From positions 1 to 64,000 of the forward strand of contig CAJWLF010000010.1 of assembly GCA_913043205.1 (NCBI GenBank): a stretch of 64,000 nucleotides of DNA, in the 5' to 3' direction. This document shows, one piece after another, positions 54,833 through 62,940 of this stretch. The stretch is from an uncultured Chloroflexota bacterium. GTDB lineage: Bacteria; Chloroflexota; UBA11872; VXNJ01. A program made the translations under genes and the position numbers. Position 1 is the stretch's first letter, and each line of letters begins with the position of its first letter. The notes below the pieces were generated by a model. It was not told the DNA's origin, did no database searches, and worked only from the letters and a program-made list of their open reading frames with translations.

Positions 54833-54906
54833 TCTGGCAAACTCCTAGAATCTGGATGCATTTCATCCGATGAACAAGCACTGCCGAAAAGAATCCCGCA
54901 CCTTGG

Positions 54907-55926
54907 ATGCTCAACACGCTATTCTACGGTAGTGATCAACTATTGAGCGACAAATGGAATGATTGGATGATGAATTCGGAATCAAGTCCGTGTGCAGTCT
55001 GTGGAAACCCAGGCTGTGTCGATACGGGAATGCGACCAACATCACCGTACAAGCAAGGTTACAAATTTGCGTTGTTTCAATGCGTTTCTTGTCAGTCAAT
55101 GAACACTCAACCGAGCCCGTCAGACGCTGATTTATCAAAATATTATGACTCCGGAGAGTATTACTCTACCAAAGAGGCGACACAAGGAGGAGTTCGAAAA
55201 TTAGGTTGGTTAGATCGTTTACGCAGATATGCAAGAAGATGCTGTGTGAAGTACTACTGGGGAACCCAACCGCAAACCATGAGCACCCTAGATCATGCCA
55301 TAGCCACATTTGGGAAAAATCGATTCGGATGGCCTCCGGATTCCCTAACAGGCTCCCGTATGTTAGATGTAGGATGTGGGGACGGCACCTTTATTCAAGA
55401 AGCTAATGAGGTCGGATGGGACGCTATTGGATTAGAGACTTCTAGTGTGGCGGTCGCAAACGCAAAAAAACTGGGCATCCAAGTAGTCCAAGGAGAACTA
55501 ACAGATGATTGTTTTGAATCACAGTCTTTTGACGTGATTCGAATATGGAGTGTTTTGGAACATGTACGAGATCCCATTGCCACACTAAACAAAGCACATA
55601 ATCTCCTGCGGCCAGGTGGCTGGCTAGTTGTTCAAGTTCCAAACGCCAAAAGCACTATTGCCAAACTACTTGGAGAACGCTGGTCGGGCTGGGATGTCCC
55701 GGTTCATTTAACTCATTTTAATAAGAAATCACTGGAGTTGGCTGCTACGTCCACAGGATTTGACATGGCAACCGTGCACAACGCCTCAACTGGAACGTTG
55801 TCTAGCTCTATTGCTTATGGAGGTAGTTCGGCAGGTAGGATAATCGTGGTTTTTGTAGACAAGCTTATAGATGCTATGGGCCAAGGAGATTGTATCGTGT
55901 TATTTGCACGAAGGCCTCTACAATAA
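54907..55926 (+). CDS. SAM-dependent methyltransferase with N-terminal zinc-ribbon-like Cys motif
   Basis: A 339-residue protein. Residues 29-62 hold CAVCGNPGC and FQCVSCQS, a zinc-ribbon arrangement common before Methyltransf_23/12 domains of sugar-modifying enzymes. Motif I is MLDVGCGDGTFI (about 152-163), GLETSS follows, and DVIRIWSVLEHVRDP fits motif IV. PVHLTHFNKKSL is typical of the family. Probable start is ATG 54907, but ATGs at 54967 and 54970 are plausible. Transcribed away from the giant membrane-protein run and toward the GNAT gene. Confidence 0.87.
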   Translation: MLNTLFYGSDQLLSDKWNDWMMNSESSPCAVCGNPGCVDTGMRPTSPYKQGYKFALFQCVSCQSMNTQPSPSDADLSKYYDSGEYYSTKEATQGGVRKLGWLDRLRRYARRCCVKYYWGTQPQTMSTLDHAIATFGKNRFGWPPDSLTGSRMLDVGCGDGTFIQEANEVGWDAIGLETSSVAVANAKKLGIQVVQGELTDDCFESQSFDVIRIWSVLEHVRDPIATLNKAHNLLRPGGWLVVQVPNAKSTIAKLLGERWSGWDVPVHLTHFNKKSLELAATSTGFDMATVHNASTGTLSSSIAYGGSSAGRIIVVFVDKLIDAMGQGDCIVLFARRPLQ

Positions 55927-57108
55927 TCACCACCCGGAAATCTGAGTCGCATCCATGTACTGAAATTGGAACAACCAGTTGAATGCGTCATTTACCAACA
56001 TCTCGCCAGCATAAAACACCACAGATCCGTCACTTAATTCCTTTTCCCAATCTTTGATGCCCAACAACAGTCTTGGAAACACCCCATTCTTAAATTCAAT
56101 TCGCGAATCCCTCTGTAGTGGATCAGAAAGAGTTACGGTATTGTTCGTAAGTTGTATACCAATTACTTCGTTTCCTGCTTGTAATGCAAGCCTGCTCGAC
56201 TTAAATCCGAGCTCCATAGCTCTTTCCGTTAAATATGTCTTAAGTTGCTCAAACACCCCTCGCAACGAAACAAGCGTGCACATATGCTCACCTGGCACTA
56301 CCTTCCAAGGAAATCCTGGGGTATTCCTCACTAAAAGAGATGCAGGATTGCCATGCACCCGGAATTCACTAGCTTCAGAATTAGCTTCGCGCACAACCGC
56401 ACTAATTGCAGCGCTGGGGTTGGGATCCTCAGAATCATCGAATAGCAATTTCTTTAGAGTGGGTAAACCTTGGGTATTTTCAACAAACGCAGCCGCCACA
56501 ATACCTGAGTCCCTAAGTACGCTCATCCAATTCCCTCCATCCGATACGTCATAATGCTGCGCCGGTACACCGGTCATTTTCGTAGCGAGTCGTTTCCTTA
56601 ATCGGGCTATATCGGAGGAATTACCATTATCGGCTATACGCACTTGAAGTTTTTGATTGATCGGCAACGACCCAACATCGACGGTTGCTGATAATCGTCG
56701 TTCCAGAACCCTAAACCCACGCCTCTCATACATATCAAATGCGGGACCTTTTTCCTTATGCGCAACCAGCCAAATCAAAGACGCATCAAGTCGTCTGGAT
56801 AACTCCATAGACCGATTAATCAAAGCCGACCCAACACCACTCATCCTATTGTCCGAATGCACAATAACTTGCCCTATATTTGCTACTCGAAGGAGTGATT
56901 CGCCGTGGCGGACGGTCCGCAAAGCAACCATACTGTGACCCACAGGCACACCATCAACCTCCGCGATAACAATTGATTCTTCTTGCAATCCGACATCATT
57001 AAATTTAGCAGCGTAACGAACGGGCTTCATCCACCCCATCTGCTCCAACCAGGGAGCAACAATTGTGTCGTCCCCTATCTGCCAGAACCGAAACTGCAAA
57101 GACGTCAT
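55927..57108 (-). CDS. GNAT N-acetyltransferase, Eis-like two/three-domain type
   Basis: A 393-residue protein from ATG 57108; another ATG at 57141 adds 11 residues with no Shine-Dalgarno. The N-terminal GNAT domain shows ESIVIAEVDGVPVGHSMV, VANIGQVIVHSDNRMSGVGSALI (acetyl-CoA pyrophosphate loop R/QxxGxG/A-like) and FDMYERRGFRVLERR. A second GNAT-like portion and a C-terminal SCP2-like part (IQLTNNTVTLSDP...YAGEMLVNDAFNWL) give the layout of Eis-type acetyltransferases. It probably acetylates an amino group, perhaps of an amino-sugar produced by the DegT enzyme, but substrate is a guess from context. Confidence 0.75.
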   Translation of the reverse strand: MTSLQFRFWQIGDDTIVAPWLEQMGWMKPVRYAAKFNDVGLQEESIVIAEVDGVPVGHSMVALRTVRHGESLLRVANIGQVIVHSDNRMSGVGSALINRSMELSRRLDASLIWLVAHKEKGPAFDMYERRGFRVLERRLSATVDVGSLPINQKLQVRIADNGNSSDIARLRKRLATKMTGVPAQHYDVSDGGNWMSVLRDSGIVAAAFVENTQGLPTLKKLLFDDSEDPNPSAAISAVVREANSEASEFRVHGNPASLLVRNTPGFPWKVVPGEHMCTLVSLRGVFEQLKTYLTERAMELGFKSSRLALQAGNEVIGIQLTNNTVTLSDPLQRDSRIEFKNGVFPRLLLGIKDWEKELSDGSVVFYAGEMLVNDAFNWLFQFQYMDATQISGW

Positions 57109-57204
57109 ACTCGCTCTTTTTCTTAAGGCGAAGCCTTGCATGAATGTTCACCCAAACACTGCTTCTGAATAACAACATACTCCCTGGATAAATGTGACCA
57201 GAAG

Positions 57205-58173
57205 TCAGGATTTTTCGGGAGCATTCGAGAAATACTTTATCGTCTCTCTTAGGCCATCTTCTAGAGATGTTTTCGATTGCCAGCCTACAAGTTCTCGTAT
57301 GCGAGTCACATCAGGTACTCTCCTGGGAATATCTTCATAGCTATCCCCAAACACTTCGACATGCGGAATAGTTTCAATAGCAGAGGAAAAACCACCTACA
57401 CTCTTCATAGTTTCAGCTAATTCTAATACTGAAGTTTCAATGTCTGTGCCGATATTCATGACTGTATTTGCGGACGTGGGAGACAGAGAACCTTGAACAA
57501 TCCCTTTAGCTGCATCTTCGACATAACAGAAGGTCCGCGTCTGGCTACCATCCCCATGTACTTGAACAGGTTTGCCTGAAAGAAACCTGTCTAGGAATAC
57601 AGCTATTACTCTGCCTGCCCCCAAAGAATCCAAGCGAGGGCCGTAAATATTGAATAGTCTATACACTACAAATTCGAGACCATTCCTCTGGTGTTGGGCA
57701 AATATGTAGTGTTCCACAGCAGCCTTAGATGTTGCGTAGCACCAGCGATTAATTGAAGTTGAACCTAAAACTCTGTCCGACTCTTCCGTCCACGGTAAAT
57801 CTGGATTGCGACCATACACCTCGGAAGTAGAAGTGAAAATCAGCTTCTTTTCATAACGAGAAGCCAAATCAACCACCCGGAGTCCGGCCAGAAGGTCCAT
57901 CTCTATTGTCCTAAGTGGATCTTCTACGTACACACGCGGATCTGCGATGGCGGCCAAATGGTAAATCAAATCCGCACTGCGAATTTCCCTATCTATCAGT
58001 AATTCTTCAGTAACAGACCCCTGAATATGGCGAAACCTAGCATTGTTCATCAAATGCTCAACCTTCGCTCCATCAGACAAATCTAAGGATACGACTTCAT
58101 GGTCTCTACGAATATGCTCTTCGCACACGTACGACCCCACAAAGCCAGCACCACCCGTAACTAGTATCTTCAA
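57205..58173 (-). CDS. NAD-dependent sugar-nucleotide epimerase/dehydratase, ArnA/UXS-like
   Basis: A 322-residue extended SDR. GGAGFVG (7-13) binds NAD, the catalytic triad is probably T115/S116 in TSTSEVYG, Y146 and K150 in RWCYATSKAAVEHY, and FNIYGPRLDSLGAGRVIAVFLDRF is close to the UDP-glucuronate decarboxylase/ArnA branch. TRTFCYVEDAAKG is typical. The reaction is probably oxidation of the sugar at C4 with epimerisation or decarboxylation. It follows the 507-residue membrane protein on the same strand after 2 nt, so it likely makes the sugar donor used in that step. Confidence 0.88.
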   Translation of the reverse strand: MKILVTGGAGFVGSYVCEEHIRRDHEVVSLDLSDGAKVEHLMNNARFRHIQGSVTEELLIDREIRSADLIYHLAAIADPRVYVEDPLRTIEMDLLAGLRVVDLASRYEKKLIFTSTSEVYGRNPDLPWTEESDRVLGSTSINRWCYATSKAAVEHYIFAQHQRNGLEFVVYRLFNIYGPRLDSLGAGRVIAVFLDRFLSGKPVQVHGDGSQTRTFCYVEDAAKGIVQGSLSPTSANTVMNIGTDIETSVLELAETMKSVGGFSSAIETIPHVEVFGDSYEDIPRRVPDVTRIRELVGWQSKTSLEDGLRETIKYFSNAPEKS

Positions 58174-58175
58174 TT

Positions 58176-59699
58176 TCAGCTCGATCCTTCAGCAGCTTCT
58201 AAAATCACAAAACGTTCGTTCTCATAAGCAACAGCTCTATCACTAAAGCCTAATTCGCCGTAACCCACATAATTGTTATTGACAAGTATGAAGTCTAAAT
58301 CCCATTTAATACAGATATCTCTCACAGGCAACTGTAACACCGGGAAAAAATCATCGTAGTGGTTGAGGTGGCCAAATGAACTATCTGTACTCAGTACTTT
58401 AGCCGTTGAAAAATACAAGGCGAAATCAGCAAGAGAGAGAGGAAACGTCATCAGCCTCTTACCCTCTCCTTGCTGATCTATCCAAGCTAGGGCCCCTCGC
58501 AAATCATCTGTCATAGATCGATCGGTATCACCAGCAACTACATTCCATTGAATGTACAGAGCCGGCAGTAACCCTCCAAAAACAGCTATGCAAGATAACA
58601 CTACCCAAAACCACACCTCATTGTCCGAGGCTAGAAGCACGACAGCCACCATTACTGCGGCAGGCAAGGCTCCATACTCCCCGTACCTCTCCCCTTCACC
58701 CGCCCATTCGATCTGCTTTACCTGCCTGATAGCGATCCCAACCATTACAAGAGTAACTACCCAAACTGAAAAGAATTCGATTTCTTTCCCCCAAGCCAAA
58801 GTCTCAAATAAACTCAACCCAAGTAATCTGTCCAGCAGAAACACGATAGCAAACAATACAAATGGATTGGCCATCAATATCGCAACAAATGGGGCCTTCC
58901 GAACATACTGATAAATCCGGAATACCGCATCCCCACTGTTTTCTCGCTTCTTCGGCAAGCCTCTTATTTGATGAGCATAACGATTATGAATGTTGCGACT
59001 CCACCATCGCAGCATTGCCATGTGACCAATGAATACCCTCCAGTAAAATCCTTTGGTTACAACCACCGCCAGAACCCATCCACCCACAAACACACAAATA
59101 TAAAAGAACGCACCATAAAAGATTGAAAACACTATCGATAAAACTAGCAGAGCCTGCAACGCCATGCGATGAGTTAAGAAAAGGACAGTTGCAACGCCAA
59201 GACATGGGAACAACCATACCCAATCCGAGTGAATAGCAAATTGAAGTTCCATCAGCAGCAAAACCGAGAAAAGCAGAGACGCCAGAGGCCTAGTAGTCAG
59301 ACTTGAATTTTGCATAATGATGATAGGGGTCAACATATATGCAATTTGGGCTACCAGTGCGGCAATCACACTTTCAGTCACTGCGTATACAGTGGCATAT
59401 ACGATCATATTATGGATCACATCAATTGTCGGGCTTACCATCCATTGCCATTTCAACAAAACCCTACCCGGAAACAATGAGAGCAAAAACCTTAGTACTG
59501 GAGGATAATCAGAAGCGTTTTGAATAAGATAACGATCGAAAACTAAACTCGGATTATGTCGCCTACTCCTATAGAATTCGGCAACTGCCAAATGGCGCCA
59601 AGTATCAATGCCAAAGTACCGATTCTTGAGACGAGGCCATGCTTGAATGAACGCAGAAACAAAAGCTAATGGAATTGCTACTAAATAGATAGGGTTCAC
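58176..59699 (-). CDS. multi-pass membrane protein, probable GT-C glycosyltransferase
   Basis: A 507-residue protein with about eleven membrane segments and a C-terminal soluble stretch. The first outer loop carries NRYFGIDTWRHLAVAEF, with an Asp placed as in GT-C enzymes that use polyprenyl-phosphate sugars. DASDYPP-like NASDYPPVLRFLL follows. The C-terminal part, DDLRGALAWIDQQ and CIKWDLDFILVNNNYVG, resembles the outer end of other GT39-like proteins in surface-glycan loci. GTG start at 59699 with GAGG about 4 nt upstream. It is directly upstream of the epimerase gene on the same strand. Confidence 0.65.
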   Translation of the reverse strand: MNPIYLVAIPLAFVSAFIQAWPRLKNRYFGIDTWRHLAVAEFYRSRRHNPSLVFDRYLIQNASDYPPVLRFLLSLFPGRVLLKWQWMVSPTIDVIHNMIVYATVYAVTESVIAALVAQIAYMLTPIIIMQNSSLTTRPLASLLFSVLLLMELQFAIHSDWVWLFPCLGVATVLFLTHRMALQALLVLSIVFSIFYGAFFYICVFVGGWVLAVVVTKGFYWRVFIGHMAMLRWWSRNIHNRYAHQIRGLPKKRENSGDAVFRIYQYVRKAPFVAILMANPFVLFAIVFLLDRLLGLSLFETLAWGKEIEFFSVWVVTLVMVGIAIRQVKQIEWAGEGERYGEYGALPAAVMVAVVLLASDNEVWFWVVLSCIAVFGGLLPALYIQWNVVAGDTDRSMTDDLRGALAWIDQQGEGKRLMTFPLSLADFALYFSTAKVLSTDSSFGHLNHYDDFFPVLQLPVRDICIKWDLDFILVNNNYVGYGELGFSDRAVAYENERFVILEAAEGSS

Positions 59700-59798
59700 G
59701 TAGCCTCATTTCTTGTAGAAGGCATAACCAGAAAGTGGTAATTGCTAGCACATAAATGAATCTGTAATTGAGATCCCCTAAATGTTAGCGGAGCAACA

Positions 59799-60533
59799 AT
59801 GAATAGTACCGCAATTAAATCAATAATTCACACTCCTACGATCTTGGCATTACTAGCCCTTCTATGCATCGCTGGTTGGTCTGTGCAACAAACGAGATCC
59901 CACGACTATTACAAACAAGGAAGAGTAAAGACTTTTGACCTCGGCCCCTTAGTAGGATCGCTTACACAAACTCTCCCCACCCTATCCAAATACACAACCT
60001 CCATTAATTACGCCGTGGAACTCCGTGATGCCAATCGAAATGCTTACGTAGTCAATATGCGGATGCGAAACGAATTGGGGACTATTATTGCTGAATCCAG
60101 AACCAAAATATTTGGTAATGGACATCACGAAATCACGCTGTCTTTCCCTCCAATTACTGCGGCTAAGCGAAACCTCTATAGTCTAGAAGTCCAACCTGCT
60201 GAGAACACAACAGGTCGCTTGTTCATACCCATCGAGTCCAACAATGGCAACCAAACCACTACACTGACAACTGCTGACGGCAACAGATATACAGAATGGA
60301 ATGCCCGATTGACAATATCACGCCAAATTAGGCTAATTACACTCATCCGGGAATTGAGCAAAGCCAACACTTTATTGCTACTGGCATTTATTTGCGTTGC
60401 CACTATCCTTATTTGCACGATCCAGCCCTGTATAAAGAATCTCGGATTAAATTCTACAACTTCCTGGGTTTGGTCCATCAATACAACAGTCTTTCTGACG
60501 GGGATCTATTTTATGGCAGGACCATTTCCATAA
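59799..60533 (+). CDS. small membrane protein with extracytoplasmic beta-rich domain
   Basis: A 244-residue protein of unknown function. It has a membrane segment at 12-29, a predicted beta-rich outer domain (VKTFDLGPLVGSLTQTLPT...VVNMRMRNELGTIIAESRTKIF...LEVQPAENTTG), then two C-terminal membrane segments (about 192-212 and 222-242). The domain recalls those of the proteins at 28549 and 50304. It is alone on the plus strand between two minus-strand units and its stop codon abuts that of the flippase gene. It may be an accessory of the giant membrane enzymes; this is inference. Confidence 0.6.
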   Translation: MNSTAIKSIIHTPTILALLALLCIAGWSVQQTRSHDYYKQGRVKTFDLGPLVGSLTQTLPTLSKYTTSINYAVELRDANRNAYVVNMRMRNELGTIIAESRTKIFGNGHHEITLSFPPITAAKRNLYSLEVQPAENTTGRLFIPIESNNGNQTTTLTTADGNRYTEWNARLTISRQIRLITLIRELSKANTLLLLAFICVATILICTIQPCIKNLGLNSTTSWVWSINTTVFLTGIYFMAGPFP

Positions 60534-61790
60534 TTATCTGTTGCTAGAGCGCAGAACCCTCACCGTTTCCCAGGTCAGATACGCAACAACCAAGCTCGAG
60601 GCAACGGCGACTGAAGTAGCAATATCTTGTCTGCTAGAGCTAAAAAATACCATTGAGAAAATCATTGAGAATGTCAAAACTGTGACAATTCTCCAAACAG
60701 ATAGATTGTTGATACCTACGTGAAGTTGGGATAGCGCGGAAAACAAAGCAAGCATGGAGCCCGCTATCGCATACGTAAGTAACATTGCATAATCCACTGA
60801 ATACCTACCACCGAACACTATGTCAAATAATCGATCTGGAAAAATCACCAGAATCAGCATTATGAAAGCAAGAATAAGACCAATAACCAAGAGGCTTACC
60901 GTTAACACCGGAATCAGAGAACGACCATCTCTAAACGCAGATATACAATGCGGCAACATCACCACAGATACGGGAGAAGCAGCAAAAAATAAGGTGCGTC
61001 CAAGTAGCGCTATCGCAGCATATTCCGCTGCTTCAAATTCGGAAAAGCGCTGCTTGACAAACAAAATATCGATATTGAACATCGCCGCGAGAGCAAAAGC
61101 TATGATCAATATTTGCAGTTGGGCCGACAGATTAGGTAATGGTCTAATATGCATGTTTTCAAAAGCCGGAGTCTGCTTAACACTTCGTTTGGCAATCCAT
61201 CCGCCAATTAGAATCGCTGCAACCGCAGACACTACGGTCGCTGATACAGCCCCTGCTGCAGCAAATCCCAACATAACAAACACCACGCCCGATACCAATC
61301 GCCCAGCAGTCTCAATTACATTAACCACGCCAAGGTAAACAAATGAATGGATACCCGCCAGCGAACCCTTTACAACTATCACCAGAAACGTAGCCACAAT
61401 TGCGACTCCGGCCACAATAATGCTATATACAGTATCAAGATGCAATAGATCAGCAAACCACCTACTAAACAGGCTTAGCACCAATGCCAAAAACAACCCG
61501 ATAAGTGACACTACTAGTCCTGCCCGAACAATCCATTGCCATAGTTCTTCTCCTCGGCCATGAACCCAATATTCGCCAGTCATCTTTATCGTCAAAGTAT
61601 TTAATGCCAGCCCAGGCACGGTAATAATCGCCAGAAGAGACAAGACCGCAAACATCTCAGCATAAGCGGGAGGGAGCAGCAGCCGGGCCATGATGAACTG
61701 AAAACCGAATCCCAATACATTAACAACGAGTGACAATGACAGCAGGGCTATATTGTCAAACAGGATTGTGCCACGCAGACGATTTATCAC
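60534..61790 (-). CDS. polysaccharide/lipid-linked sugar flippase, Wzx/MOP-type
   Basis: A 418-residue protein with about twelve membrane segments and the MOP-superfamily opening LFDNIALLSLSLVVNVLGFGFQFIMARLL. Such proteins move undecaprenyl-linked oligosaccharides across the membrane. Its basic loop residues and LPHCISAFRDGRS stretch (about 276-288) resemble Wzx-like exporters. GTG start at 61790 with no clear Shine-Dalgarno. It follows the GT2 gene at 61812 after 21 nt on the same strand. It implies that at least part of the surface polymer is built on a lipid carrier. Confidence 0.85.
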   Translation of the reverse strand: MINRLRGTILFDNIALLSLSLVVNVLGFGFQFIMARLLLPPAYAEMFAVLSLLAIITVPGLALNTLTIKMTGEYWVHGRGEELWQWIVRAGLVVSLIGLFLALVLSLFSRWFADLLHLDTVYSIIVAGVAIVATFLVIVVKGSLAGIHSFVYLGVVNVIETAGRLVSGVVFVMLGFAAAGAVSATVVSAVAAILIGGWIAKRSVKQTPAFENMHIRPLPNLSAQLQILIIAFALAAMFNIDILFVKQRFSEFEAAEYAAIALLGRTLFFAASPVSVVMLPHCISAFRDGRSLIPVLTVSLLVIGLILAFIMLILVIFPDRLFDIVFGGRYSVDYAMLLTYAIAGSMLALFSALSQLHVGINNLSVWRIVTVLTFSMIFSMVFFSSSRQDIATSVAVASSLVVAYLTWETVRVLRSSNR

Positions 61791-61811
61791 AATATTGTTG
61801 GTCCACCCGAA

Positions 61812-62864
61812 TCAGACATCTTCATAATCACGATACACCCCAAAGAAATAGGTTGCAGGCACCTTTTTTCGAGCAATCTTCATTAAATCTCGATCGGAAA
61901 TTTGCCTAATTGTGTTTTGAACATATGCCCGTTTGCGCAAGGTGTCACGTAACCCAACAACGTTCCAAGCCATTGCATGAACAATAGCTTTGGCTTTTGC
62001 ACTCTGCCCTCGAATGGCATAGATCACTGATAGTAATACACAAATCGCCACATGTACTGGCATAACTTTGATCAGCTCAAACAATCCATAATTCTTAATC
62101 ATCGAGTTGATCCTATTTTTAAACGAATGATAATTCACTAAATAGGAATCAGCCCCTCGACTAGACCCAGCAAGTAAATGGGTGACAGTAGCCCTAGGTA
62201 CGAAATAGACAGTATAACCAGCCAGCCATGCTCTCCAGCACAAATCCGTCTCTTCAAAGTATGCGAAATACCTTTCGTCAAAAACACCAATTTTGTCCAA
62301 AGCCGACCTGCGAAACAACATACAAGCACCCTTAGCAGAAAAAATCGGAAATGGGGTCTCCCAGCCATCGTCTAATGCGAGGTAACCGCGATGATAAAGC
62401 ATCCCTGTCCAGGTAAGGTAGTCCCCTATAGAATCTATGCGGGAGGTGTCACGCATCCACAGGATTTTAGGTTCAGCACAAGCCACTCCGCTGTTTGCTT
62501 CCAAAAAATCAACGAGTTCCTCAAGAAAGTCTTTACTTACCGTCGTATCTGAATTCAAGAAACATACGTATTCACCCTGCGACTCTCCATATGCAAGCAT
62601 GTTCCCACCAACGAACCCTGTATTTTCTGCTAAAGCCATAAGGCGCACCTGCGGAAATTGTTCAGTTACCATTTCCACAGACCCATCTGTTGATCCATTA
62701 TCGACAACAATCACCTCAAACGGATCGTACGAGATAGACAGGACTGATGAGAGACAATTTTTAAGCAAATTACAAGTGTTATAGCTAACTATCAATATTG
62801 ATACGCACGGCTTCTTAATAGAGTTCACTCCGTTGTTATCACTACAAACATCGTTATTATCCAC
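61812..62864 (-). CDS. family 2 glycosyltransferase, rhamnosyltransferase (WbbL)-like
   Basis: A 350-residue GT2 enzyme. SILIVSYNTCNLL (22-34), VIVVDNGSTDGS (about 52-63) and FLNSDTTV (about 101-108) form the nucleotide-sugar site, and FSAKGACMLFRRSAL with FAYFEETDLCWRAWLAGY gives the acceptor-side acidic residues typical of WbbL-like rhamnosyltransferases. It has a C-terminal membrane-associated hydrophobic stretch (about 262-282). GTG start at 62864. It leads a minus-strand pair with the flippase and is divergent from the asparagine-synthase homologue. Confidence 0.9.
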   Translation of the reverse strand: MDNNDVCSDNNGVNSIKKPCVSILIVSYNTCNLLKNCLSSVLSISYDPFEVIVVDNGSTDGSVEMVTEQFPQVRLMALAENTGFVGGNMLAYGESQGEYVCFLNSDTTVSKDFLEELVDFLEANSGVACAEPKILWMRDTSRIDSIGDYLTWTGMLYHRGYLALDDGWETPFPIFSAKGACMLFRRSALDKIGVFDERYFAYFEETDLCWRAWLAGYTVYFVPRATVTHLLAGSSRGADSYLVNYHSFKNRINSMIKNYGLFELIKVMPVHVAICVLLSVIYAIRGQSAKAKAIVHAMAWNVVGLRDTLRKRAYVQNTIRQISDRDLMKIARKKVPATYFFGVYRDYEDV

Positions 62865-62940
62865 TGTAGAGTGTAAACACTAAATATAATCGTCGTATGG
62901 AAGTAAGTGTGGTCGACTAGTACCAGGGACTATAGAAAAC

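Noticed and set aside
56054-56554. Plus-strand 166-residue reading frame
   Set aside because: Antisense of the acetyltransferase gene with no supporting features.
60820-61338. Plus-strand 172-residue reading frame
   Set aside because: Antisense of the flippase; composition fits reversed hydrophobic codons.
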